Shown here one piece after another: positions 55,415 through 64,000 of a stretch of 64,000 nt of DNA. Below the pieces are notes generated by a model. The model was not told the origin of the DNA. It saw nothing but the letters and a program-made list of their open reading frames with translations, and did no database searches. The first letter of the stretch is position 1; each line of letters starts with the position of its first letter. The position numbers and the translations under genes are program-made. Source of the stretch: Metaphire vulgaris (taxonomy: Eukaryota; Annelida; Clitellata; Crassiclitellata; Megascolecidae); assembly GCA_018105865.1 (NCBI GenBank), contig JACLAT010000138.1:1-64000 (forward strand), written 5' to 3'.

Positions 55415-57261
55415 ATGGGTGGATGCAGTGCACCGAACTGCAACGGTCGTAGCGAACATGGACTGCGACTTTTTGCTTTCCCGACCGATCGAGAGCGAAG
55501 GAAACGATGGGTTATCAACTGCCGACGGGACAGATGGACACCGACACCGTCGTCTCAATTATGCGAAAGACATTTCGAGGAAAGTCAGTTTGAGGCAAAC
55601 CGGCAGGATGGATGGCGAAAATTGCGACCTGATGCTGTGCCGACTGTTTTCGACGTCCCTAATCCACCTCGGTTGTTGCTGTCATCACGCCGTCTCTTGA
55701 AGCGACACATACATCGGTCGAGCAAAGCCGTTGTCCTCGATCACAGTTACGGAGCACATGAGATCGTCACTGCGAAGTCAGGTGGGATATTATTTCATAT
55801 CTGTTCAAATAAGTTATGATGTCTCTCACGTGTCTCCATCAATTCTGATATGCTATGTATATGATTGCATTTGAGAGTCCTATTTCTTTGACCTTACTAA
55901 CTTACTTATCCACCATAGGCGATGATCTGCCACAAAACTTGGAGGTGTCCACTTTTTAACGGTGGTTGGTGCCTCTAAATTTTTAGAAGTCAGTGGTTTT
56001 AGTGCATTTTGGACATAAATCAAACCATGTCTTACAATTGACCAGTCTGACCAGATATTTTAAGATGTGGGCCATCCCTTGGTCTACTTACTAACCATCT
56101 CGTAAAATATTCACCAGGACTTTCATTTTGTTGACGTCCCTTGTTCTCATAGAGTAATTGCCTCTAAGCTTAGCATGTAGTATGAAATGGCTGGAAGGTG
56201 ACTTATTTCGAACACTGTGGATTGAAATTGAGAAGGTCAATATTGATTGTACTTGCATGATTTGATGCAATGAAGATGGGGACAAACGAGAATATGTAAC
56301 TTGTTTTGCAAATTTGTTCAATTCCCTTAAATTTTTACATTTCTATACGCCCACTGTTCAGTGATTGCTCCATTGGCTTCAAGCACATAGCGATATGTCA
56401 TCTGGTTGTTCAGCCTGATATACTTGATTTGAATTGGATCTATTGTGATTAGAATTTGAAGCACCATCGGCTAATGTTTCTATGAGAAGTGACATTATTG
56501 TCATTACATTTTTCTTTTGAACTGTTACTTTCATTACAAGACTGCCAGGAAAAACACCAGCATATGATGCCCTCTGCCTAGTATGTTGGTATGATTTTTA
56601 TTTGAGTGGTTGTTCTTTGTGAGAAAAGTGCTCCAATGTTATGCCTCTGTAAGTACAGGTGGCAATAGTCAGTTGGAAATTTGGGCCAGAATTAGAAAAT
56701 GTAATTAATAATTTATTTCCTTAACAGGTTTGCAGTGACTTGCTGGTGGAATCGTCTTCTAATAGAGACTCAAACAACTTGTCACACCACCTAGGTGCCG
56801 GATCAAATGTCAAAGCATCCACTTCCCCTCGTTGATTTTTCACCAGCCTACTTTGAGGAGGACGTCACATTTCTTGTACATCATCAAAACCACAGTTCCA
56901 ATCTTCTGACAACCATAAACAGATGGTTTGATTTTATTTCTTCAAGGCGCAGAGTAATGGCACTCAGCCTTCAAAATGTTGATTGCCATCAAGAGTGCAT
57001 TGAATTTCTTCAGTCTGTTATACGTTTGTTTGATGAAATGAAGATGGGAAATATGGTAATTGAAAACCAGTGCAGACTGGCGTCATCCTAACAACACAGT
57101 CCATTCTTGATATATGTTCAAATCTGCTTAATTCTGGCTACAAGTTTGTGCTGACTTCTAGGTTCACATCTGACTGCATTGAGAATTTATTTTCCTGTGT
57201 TCGCACGAACAATCCAGTACTAACTCCACTGGAATTTAAAAACAGGCTTTGGCTCTTGTGA
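55415..57261 (+). pseudogene. THAP-domain P-type transposase, decayed
   Basis: The first open part encodes a full THAP zinc finger: MGGCSAPNCNGRSEHGLRLF, WVINCRRDRWTPTPSSQLCE, RHFEESQFEANRQDGWRKLR and PDAVPTVF. It has the C2CH set (C4, C9, C-x-x-H in LCERHF), the invariant W and P of AVPTVF. A possible intron runs from AAGTCAG|GTGGG (55780) to TTAACAG|GTTTGC (56727). Then follow DFSPAYFEEDVTFLVHHQNH, NRWFDFISSRRRVMALSLQN (56795-57091) and YKFVLTSRFTSDCIENLFSC with NPVLTPLEFKNRLWLL (57070-57261), which match the C-terminal part of P-element and THAP9-type transposases. The catalytic middle is missing and two frame breaks occur. Confidence 0.82.
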
Positions 57262-58701
57262 GGTAAAAATTTTTGGATTCACCAAACACAGAAAACGGAT
57301 TTCAATGGTAATGACAGACGAAAACTGGCAAATATTCCAGTTATGATCAATGGCCATGTTCTTTTGACTCTGTTTCTTCTACATCTTCGTATAAAATTAA
57401 TGGATTGTGTTAATACTAGAACTTGACTAAGTATCAGGAAATTCAGTTGTGCACTATTACCACTCATTCAACTCTTGCGCCTCTCACGATCGAAGACTAT
57501 GTATTCTATTGAAAAATTGCCAAGGAGGAGCTGACGTTGCTGTGCACTTTGAATATCAAATGAATGTTGGTCATTGCCAGCATGGATTTAAAATTCTGCA
57601 ATAACAGTCTCAGCTAAGTTTTGTTTTAATTTGCTGTAAGTTATTAGTGAATATTCAAGAATTATATGACTAGGATATATAAAACTGTTAGCAATCTTAT
57701 TTCCCTATGTACTAAGGTCATCTTACTGCTTAATCATCCTTTTCAGCTTTATTAGATATAACAAATTCTCATTCAACTGTAGTCTATGATACTGTCAGGC
57801 TGTGACAATATGATTTTTTCATTCAAATTGGCAGATTTTGTTTTTTGAAATGTGTGTTTTGACTAGGTGGATGTTTATCAGCACTGCAGCTAGAACATAT
57901 CAATTTGAATTTTGTATTGACTTGCCTTCTCTAAGGTGATCAGAAAGCATTAAAAGAAAATTTGTGTAAATGAAACTGTCTTCAGCTATTCCTTGAAATT
58001 TGTATTAGAGCTTTAGAGAGTGCTCACTGTTTAAAAATTTCATCTGATCTTCAGCCTTTGGTTCTTGTTTTAATTCCTAATTAATTAAGTTAATTACCTT
58101 TGTATCAATTATTAGTGACACAAATTGCATCTACTTATTGTTGACAGTCAATTTTGCTTTAACAGAATAGAGTTAGGAATGGGATTACACAGTACTGTTT
58201 TTACCATGTAATAGTCATGAACAGAAATCACATGGACTATTCAACTATTTACTTAATGGTCATTATATAAGCACACCTGTTAAAGTATTAATTTACAGAT
58301 AATTTTCTTGTGGTATGGATTAGATATTTACTGATAAATTTGTGATTTGAGTATGATTGCATAACATTGAAATTATGATGGACCTGCTGCATATTTGTTT
58401 TTGATGCACCTTTCATTTTAGACACCTGCACCTTATAATTATTGATCTTGGCTTAATGAAATTGAATAAGCTTTATAATCGGTGTGCTAATATTAGTTAC
58501 TCAATTCCTTGTGTGAGCAATATCATTACCACTTGAACAGTAGCATAGTGAGGGTATCTGCTGATGTTGCTGCCTCGAGCATCTGCAAAAAGTGTGCCTC
58601 CGTTCTAAAGGCCTGACGAGCAAAAATAATGTCCTCTGTGTGTTAAGGCACATGAACCTAATCCATCCTTGCTTAAATTCTCCATATCCAAGCCACAGTA
58701 A
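57262..58701. other. AT-rich sequence, nothing recognised
   Basis: The first 200 bases may continue the decayed P-type gene (NIPVMINGHVLLTLF in plus frame). Beyond that I see only AT-rich sequence with a degenerate GACGAGCAAAAATAATGTCC motif at 58615. Confidence 0.5.
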
Positions 58702-58975
58702 GGGGCTGTCCATTAATTATGTCAACAATTTTTGACCCCCCTTGTCAACAGCTGTCAACTTTCAGTTACCCCTCTTATAATTACTAATAATTATTTTTGT
58801 CATGCTTTTTTCCATTGTAATAAGTAGTATTCCACGAAACTTCCTAGTTTTTGATTATTTTTAAAATGTGCAATTGTTAACGTCAACTTCTCTTGACCCC
58901 TCCCTGTCAACAACTGTCAAACTTTTTCAAACCCCCCCCCTCCTTAAATTGTTGACGTAATTAATGGACGGCCCC
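58702..58975. mobile_element. PIF/Harbinger-type MITE, 274 bp
   Basis: Ends GGGGCTGTCCATTAATTATG and, inward from the right, GGGGCCGTCCATTAATTACG, with TAA on both sides (58699-58701, 58976-58978), the 3-bp target typical of Harbinger. Both arms also carry TTGTTGACGTAA-like and CAACTGTCAA words. Confidence 0.88.
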
Positions 58976-58978
58976 TAA

Positions 58979-60204
58979 AGGGATATGTTGAAAATTTTGG
59001 GGTTTTCAAATTGCTACACCACTGCGCTTGAAGCATCAACTGATAATGGACATCTGTTTATAAATGCCGTTGGTATGTAATTTGTGTGGTGTCAATTATT
59101 TTTGCAAGATCGAGATTACTTGCATTATTTACTGTTCAGTTTGCAATACCTTATGGCTGACTTCATCCTAGGTGTGTGTGAAACTTAACTGAACATTGAA
59201 TTGTTATTGCCAGTAATATCTAAAAATTACAGCTACAGATTGGGACATAATATGTCATATTATGCGTTGTAGGCCTGTTTTGTGGTCACATTGCAAACTG
59301 TTGCTTTGATATGAAAACCAGTGTAAAAATGGGATTAAATATTCACTGTACATAATTTGCTTTGGTGTTTTGTCCAGAAGGCTGGATTTTGTATTTAATA
59401 AAATTTGCATTTGGAGGTTTGTTTCATTTCACTTACAGTTCATTTTGTCAAATACCGTGAATGACGTTTCAGTTTTAAGTTTAATTTGGCAGGTAGGGCT
59501 GGCCTACTCCCCAGCCCCGGATAGAAATTAGTGGGCTGGCTTACTCCCCCGGCTCTCGGATAGAAATTAGTGGGTGGGAATATTAGGACCCCGCTGATTC
59601 ATGAAAAGTCAACTCAGCTTCCGTATCGCTATTCCTACACAGGGTTCGATTCAAATCAAGGAGCGATCACCGATTGTTGTCAAGAACATTGCTAAATGGC
59701 GCTATAGAAGTTCGATGACGAGGGTATCGACGACGATGCACACATTCAGGGTTGGCAACAAAACTGCGGTCTTCGTAAACAAGTCATGACAACATATTTA
59801 TAGTGCGCAGTCCCTGACAATGATTCCTAGAACCGGACGAGTCTTTTCAGGCATTTCTTTTCGTATATCTTGAAACTCGGACTTTCTCTTCATTGAAAAG
59901 AAAGTCCGATTGTCAAGATCTACGGTTATTTGTGAAAAAAAACTATTGCGGATTGGAATCTTATAGTAGTTCTGTTCTTTCGTCGTTTCTGAACTAGATA
60001 TGAGACTCGGTATTTGAGTTTTGCCAATTGTAATTTGCGTTTTTAAAGATATTTTGCATGCAAAAACACGTGTAGATATTGCAGCGGAGGACTGGTAATG
60101 GCGTCCATGACGTATAAGCATAGAATGACGTTTAACCACGGAGCCAATGAGAGATCGCCTAACTTTCCCTATGTACAACTTTGGTTTAACGAAGCGTCTT
60201 AATT
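58979..60204. other. Unassigned sequence with a small tandem duplication
   Basis: Bases 59490-59580 contain two copies of a unit of about 47 bp (GGCTGGCYTACTCCCC, then GGATAGAAATTAGTGGG). At 59873-59915 an imperfect hairpin occurs (CGGACTTTCTCTTCATTGAA against AAGAAAGTCCG). No gene seen. Confidence 0.55.
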
Positions 60205-60945
60205 GCAGCTTAAACTCCCGTCCCCCTTCCCTCACCCCATCCCTCTACCAATCGCCCATGCCCCAACCCATTCCCGCCCCGGCCCCAATCCCCCTTTCCC
60301 TTCCCTCTCCCATCCTCTCCCAATACCCTCCCTTTCCCAATCGCCCTGGCCCCAACACATCCCCGCCCAGCCGCAGGCCCCATCCCATACCCGCCCTGCC
60401 CTACTCCACAGGCCCCAAAACCCCGTTCCCATTCCTCTCCCAACACCCTTCCCTCTCCCAACCCCTTCCCTCTCCCCAAACTCTCCCAATCGCCCTGGCC
60501 CCAACACATCCCCGCCCAGCCGCAGGCCCCATCCCATACCCACCCCGCCCTACTCCACAGGCCCCAAACCCCTGTTCCCATTCCCTCTCCCAACACCCTT
60601 CCTCTCCCAACCCCTCCCCTCTCCCCAAACCTCTCCCAATCGCCACAGGCCCCAACCCATACCCCCTGACTACCCCACAGGCCCCAAACCCCGTTCCCAT
60701 TCCCTCTCACCATCCCTCTCCCAACCCCATTCCTCTCACCATCCCTTTCCCAATCGCCCTGGCCCCAACCCATCACCGCTCCGCCCTACCCCACCGGCCC
60801 CAAACCCCGTTCTCAAACCTACGGCCACAAACCCCGTTCACAAACCTACACAACGCTGCTCCGAAAACCCGTACAACCCACTTTCCTTCTCCCAAATCTC
60901 CCTTCCCTCTCCCAATGCCCTGCCCCCGTTATTATATATATTTAC
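60205..60945. repeat. C-rich minisatellite
   Basis: About 740 bp almost without G on the plus strand. Higher-order units of roughly 120-150 bp recur: CACAGGCCCCAAACCCC, CATTCCCTCTCCCAAC and CCAATCGCCCTGGCCCCAAC. All long open frames here (including a 361-codon plus-strand one and a Gly-rich minus-strand one) come from the repeat. The minus strand has many GGGG runs and could form G-quadruplexes. Confidence 0.92.
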
Positions 60946-61062
60946 TCCTTCCTAACCTCAAACCCTATTTACTTTTTACTGCCTTTCAAATTGGAAGGGA
61001 ACCAGCTTATCATTTGTCTACTTCCTGTGTTCTGCGGCTGCACTTTTTTGTGAATGAAAGTT

Positions 61063-61256
61063 TAATGCCAGTAAAGATGAGCGTAGATCAAGCAGGAGTA
61101 ATATGGAATTATTTAGAAAAGTCTGATGACTTTAATAATGCTGTTTCCAATGCAAATGTTAAAGTGAAGTGCCGGTTTTGTGGTGAATTAGTGTCATGCT
61201 TGAAAAAGGCTACCGTACTTCAAAATTGTTGACTCATTTGCGGGTTTGTGAAACTT
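61063..61256 (+). pseudogene. BED zinc finger remnant, start of an hAT-type gene
   Basis: The plus strand reads MPVKMSVDQAGVIWNYLEKS and VKVKCRFCGELVSCLKKAT, then after a one-base shift LLTHLRVCE. C-x2-C in CRFC and H/C in THLRVC form the BED finger of hAT transposases. No further transposase follows in the window. Confidence 0.65.
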
Positions 61257-61354
61257 TGTGTTACGGTTTTTTAAATAGGCCGTAGCATATGACTTTGTTG
61301 AACTAATTTATGTTAATTATTTTAGACACTTAAGTTTTTTAAAGAAGCAGAAAG

Positions 61355-61500
61355 AGGAATGAAAAGTAATTGTAATTGTAATTGAGATGTTTGTAATTGT
61401 AATTGATCCCAATGTAATTGGCTGTAATTGTAATTGTAATTGACAAAAATCCGTATAATTGTAATGTAATTGTAATTGCTTAAAACGTAATTGACCCATG
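61355..61500. mobile_element. hAT MITE end with GTAATT repeats
   Basis: GTAATTGTAATTGTAATTG repeats are followed by AATTGACCCATGTCTG, the inverse of a CAGACATGGGT hAT end. The partner end was not found. Confidence 0.5.
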
Positions 61501-61559
61501 TCTGATATTAAAGTTATTTAGTGATCACAATTGAGAATTTATATCAATATTAAAAAATT

Positions 61560-62731
61560 TTAGCCAAGAGAAAGTTAGGTTTGCCATTTTAAAAGAAATA
61601 TTTTTAAGTTAGTTTTAAATGAGGTTAATTGGTTTAAATTTTTTAGATCAGGAGGAAGGTATTCCAAATTCTAGGTCCAGAAAATTTGTTAGTAAATAAT
61701 CTGGCATTAGTAGATGCATATTGAAGATAGATATTGTTACTATTTCTGAGATTGGGTTTACATTTAATGTTTAGAGTATCAAAGAATTTGTTTACATAGA
61801 AAATATTGGGTAAAAAGTTATGAAGATATTTAAATACAAATAAGGCAGTTTGCTGTTTATATATATTTTCAATTTTTAAAATATTATATTTATTAAATAG
61901 ATTGGTTGTGTTAGTATAATTCTTTTCTTTAAATATTAGTCTTATTGCTTTATTTTGTAGAATTTGGATTTTGCCAATAGTTGATTTATAAGTATTTGCC
62001 CAAATTATATTGCAATAGGTTACATATGAATGAATAAGAGTAAAATAGAGTTGCCTAAGAGCAGAGAAGTCAATCATATTTTTAATGTGCCTAATTATAT
62101 TGAGATTTTTTGCTATTTTATTTTAAAGTTCATTAGACTGTTCTTTCCAGTTTAGATGCTGATCAACTACTACTCCTAGGAATTTTACAGAGAATTTTTG
62201 GGTTAAGGTAGTGCCATCTATCTTTATTGGATCAAGATTGTACAAATGAGATTTTAGATGGAAATGTATGAAATTAGTTTTTTCAAGATTAAGAGCTAGT
62301 TTGTTAATTTTAAACCAATTTGATATTTTTAATAATTCAGAATTGACAAGGGCAATCAAATCTTTCAAGTTTTTGTGACTAGCAAATAAGTTAGTATCAT
62401 CAGCAAACAATAAAAATTTAAATAGTGTTGATGTATTAGGTAAATCATTAATAAAAATTAAGAGGAGAAGAGGTCCTAATATAGATCCTTGAGGTACTCC
62501 ATATTTGATGTCTTTGATGTCAGAATTTTGGGAGTTTACCCTAGTAAATTGTTTACGGTTAGTTAGATAGTTGGAAAACCAAGTTAGAGATAGACCTTTA
62601 ATTCCATAGTATTCAAGTTTTATTAGTAATATTTTATGATCTATTACATCAAACGCTTTTTTTAAGTCTAAAAAAATCAACCAGCCATTTGATTGCGACA
62701 TTATCAGCTGTGTGTAAAATTTGTAATCCAC
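61560..62731 (-). pseudogene. LINE reverse transcriptase, 5' truncated
   Basis: Frame 62123-62731: WLIFLDLKKAFDVIDHKILL (motif A), YGVPQGSILGPLLLLIFIND (motif B), FLLFADDTNLFASH (catalytic pair) and NKLALNLEKTNFI. One stop later the C-terminal frame 61643-62077 has LRQLYFTLIHSYVTYCNIIW and RLFTNKFSGPRIWN. It is AT-rich and from a different family than the L2-like copies; clade not assigned. The RT core is intact, so decay is light. Confidence 0.88.
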
Positions 62732-63300
62732 CGTCCTCTAGCCTTGTTATAGGGCAAGAGTCAGCTAGGTGCGACATTGTTTGAATGACACCGCAGGGGC
62801 ACAGGTTCGAGTCAGTTAATCCCCATTTCTGATGACAGTAATTGCAGTGTCCCTGTCCAGTTCGAAAACGGTTTAACAGACACCACAGGTGACGAGGCAG
62901 CGTGTCAAAGCCTGGTTGTCGGATAGCGGGATCTTCAACCAATTGGCAGTTGATCACCTGAGCCGACTCCCAGTCAAGTCTCCACTGTCTATCGACATCT
63001 GAGGGAACCTTGTTAAGCTGCAGAGGATGGCGTGATTTCAATCGGTGATTAGGAGGGTTGGACAGGTCCTCGAAGAGTGGCAGGTCCTCACGGTCTGCTA
63101 TCTTTGATAGAAATCTGTCCACTGCAGCTTCCCGTCGTAAGTATGGTGGTTGGATATTTGACAGAACTGGCAGCCATTGGAGCGCTGTTGGGCGCAGGGT
63201 TCCGGAGACAAGTCTCATGGCTGAGTGCAGCTGCGTGTCCACCGCCTTTGTGTGCGAGGAGCGATACCAGGCGGGACAGCAGTAATAGTAAGAGGTAATA
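62700..63300 (-). pseudogene. Second LINE, C-terminal part
   Basis: The minus strand reads AWYRSSHTKAVDTQLHSAMR, LVSGTLRPTALQWLPVLSNI, QPPYLRREAAVDRFL, QPGFDTLPRHLWCLLNRFRT and GQGHCNYCHQKWGLTDSNLC, then SHLADSCPITRLEDGGLQIL. This is a known LINE C-terminal region with a cysteine-rich CCHC-like end. It is open over about 200 codons and joins abruptly to the LINE at 61560-62731. Confidence 0.85.
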
Positions 63301-63670
63301 ATATATATATTTAGACTCAATCTCTGAATTATTAGGAAATCTCTAAGTAATAAATGACTTCTCACGCTGAAAATGAAGCATTTTTAAAGTGATCATAAAT
63401 AATGGGATGCATAGAGGACACATAATTAAATCAGGAATTTTACCATACAAATGTCCAAGTTTAAACAATAAACTTGCAACTAAAACAGAAGACAAAGACA
63501 CTAATATTAGCCAAGTATAATCAACATAGTTTACAGAAACTTTCTCATTTATATAAGCTTAAAGCAACTTAAGTGTTAAACATTATCTTTCATGAGCTCT
63601 AAATTAAAATAGCATATGAAGAAACAGCTGCACATGCTTAGAAAAGATAAAGAAAATCAGAGCATCAAAG
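63301..63670. other. Unassigned sequence
   Basis: AT-rich with a short TA tract at 63300-63312. Nothing recognised. Confidence 0.5.
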
Positions 63671-63679
63671 GTCAAATGG

Positions 63680-63815
63680 AGCAGGAGGGGTTCTACTTTA
63701 CATTAAAGAAGGCTTGCATGCCATAGAGCAAACAGACATAGAAATTGAACACTTTAAGGATCACATATGGTGTGAAATCAGCCTCCTAAGCCCCTTTAAA
63801 AAGCACATTATTATT
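63680..63815 (+). pseudogene. LINE endonuclease fragment
   Basis: One plus frame reads GGVLLYIKEGLHAIEQTDIE followed by HIWCEISLLSPFKKHIIII. This matches the GGV-LY-K and W-E-- blocks of the LINE apurinic endonuclease. It ends after about 45 codons. Confidence 0.7.
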
Positions 63816-64000
63816 ATTGACTTTAACTTTAACTTGACTTTATTATTTCCAAAGTTCATCAATTATAAGTTCAGCACAATTACAAGTTCAGCACAATATA
63901 GGTAATATTCACAGGTGCAAAAGGTAACATTAACATTTGCACTAGTAACAGTAATCATAAAGGTAACATTAACACCTGAACTAATCTAATTTTAAACTTC

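Larger units (their letters stand above)
55117..60205. mobile_element. Putative P-type transposon around the THAP gene
   Basis: The segment AAAGTTGTAAATGAGGAAAA then GTTAGGCGATTCATTGGCTC (55240-55285) recurs inverted at 60145-60190. The THAP/P-like gene lies between, just inside the left copy. Such internal inverted repeats occur in P-type transposons. Exact ends and target duplication were not found, so the borders are estimates. Confidence 0.5.

Noticed and set aside
56091..56321. 76-codon minus-strand frame as an exon
   Set aside because: Opposite strand to the THAP gene, inside its likely intron, no domain and no convincing splice sites.
60210..60776. 188-codon Gly-rich minus-strand frame
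   Set aside because: Same minisatellite read on the other strand; no start context and no domain.
60147..61232. 361-codon plus-strand open frame, Pro-rich
   Set aside because: It arises from the C-rich minisatellite; the only real coding trace is the BED-finger remnant at its end.

Overview
This window is animal nuclear DNA, AT-rich, and almost entirely non-coding. I found only one ordinary host gene. It is the 5' part of a GCN2 (EIF2AK4) orthologue on the minus strand, spread over 43 kb in five small exons at 43340-43453, 34824-34939, 18910-19012, 1787-1960 and 493-576. Together they carry 591 bases (197 codons) with exact phase continuity and GT/AG borders. They encode the GCN1-binding RWD domain followed by the charged helical linker. 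The kinase, HisRS-like and C-terminal exons would lie to the left of the window. The host is a metazoan, probably an invertebrate judging by the mobile elements, but I cannot name the species.

The introns are stacks of mobile elements. Intron 3 (1961-18909) holds three elements whose ends begin TTAG and which lie inside (TA)n tracts: E1 2415-4560, E2 10123-12713 and E3 12754-15954. It also holds an hAT element split by an L2-like LINE (6205-9173), a Tigger/pogo-type element (16079-17191) and the arms of a TTAA-bounded inverted-repeat element. Intron 2 (19013-34823) is a nested nest. hAT A (19119-23200) contains hAT B (19761-23172), which contains an hAT MITE and a LINE that is itself split by a mariner-type foldback and another hAT MITE. 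A further hAT MITE has re-used the same 8-bp target. To the right a mariner (25845-28927) is split by an hAT that carries LINE pieces. Intron 1 (34940-43339) holds two RTE-like LINE copies, one split by a Tigger-type MITE, and the fourth (TA)n-flanked element, E4 (38575-43015).

Right of the gene start (43454-64000) no host gene is recognised. It contains two copies of a non-autonomous hAT that share a captured reverse-transcriptase piece (44563-48862 and 52706-54240), and a 1.77-kb solo LTR with a 49-bp minisatellite inside another hAT. It also contains a decayed THAP/P-type transposase gene (55415-57261), a C-rich minisatellite and several LINE fragments at the right edge.

The most interesting unit is the group E1-E4. 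Their termini start TTAGGGTG, TTAGGTG or TTAGTG, all sit in (TA)n microsatellites, and E2 and E3 are back to back across one shared TA tract. E2, E3 and E4 carry decayed genes of protein families that recur, usually unnamed, in animal genomes. E2 and E3 share a related C-terminal domain. This looks like a transposon group with TA-microsatellite targeting.
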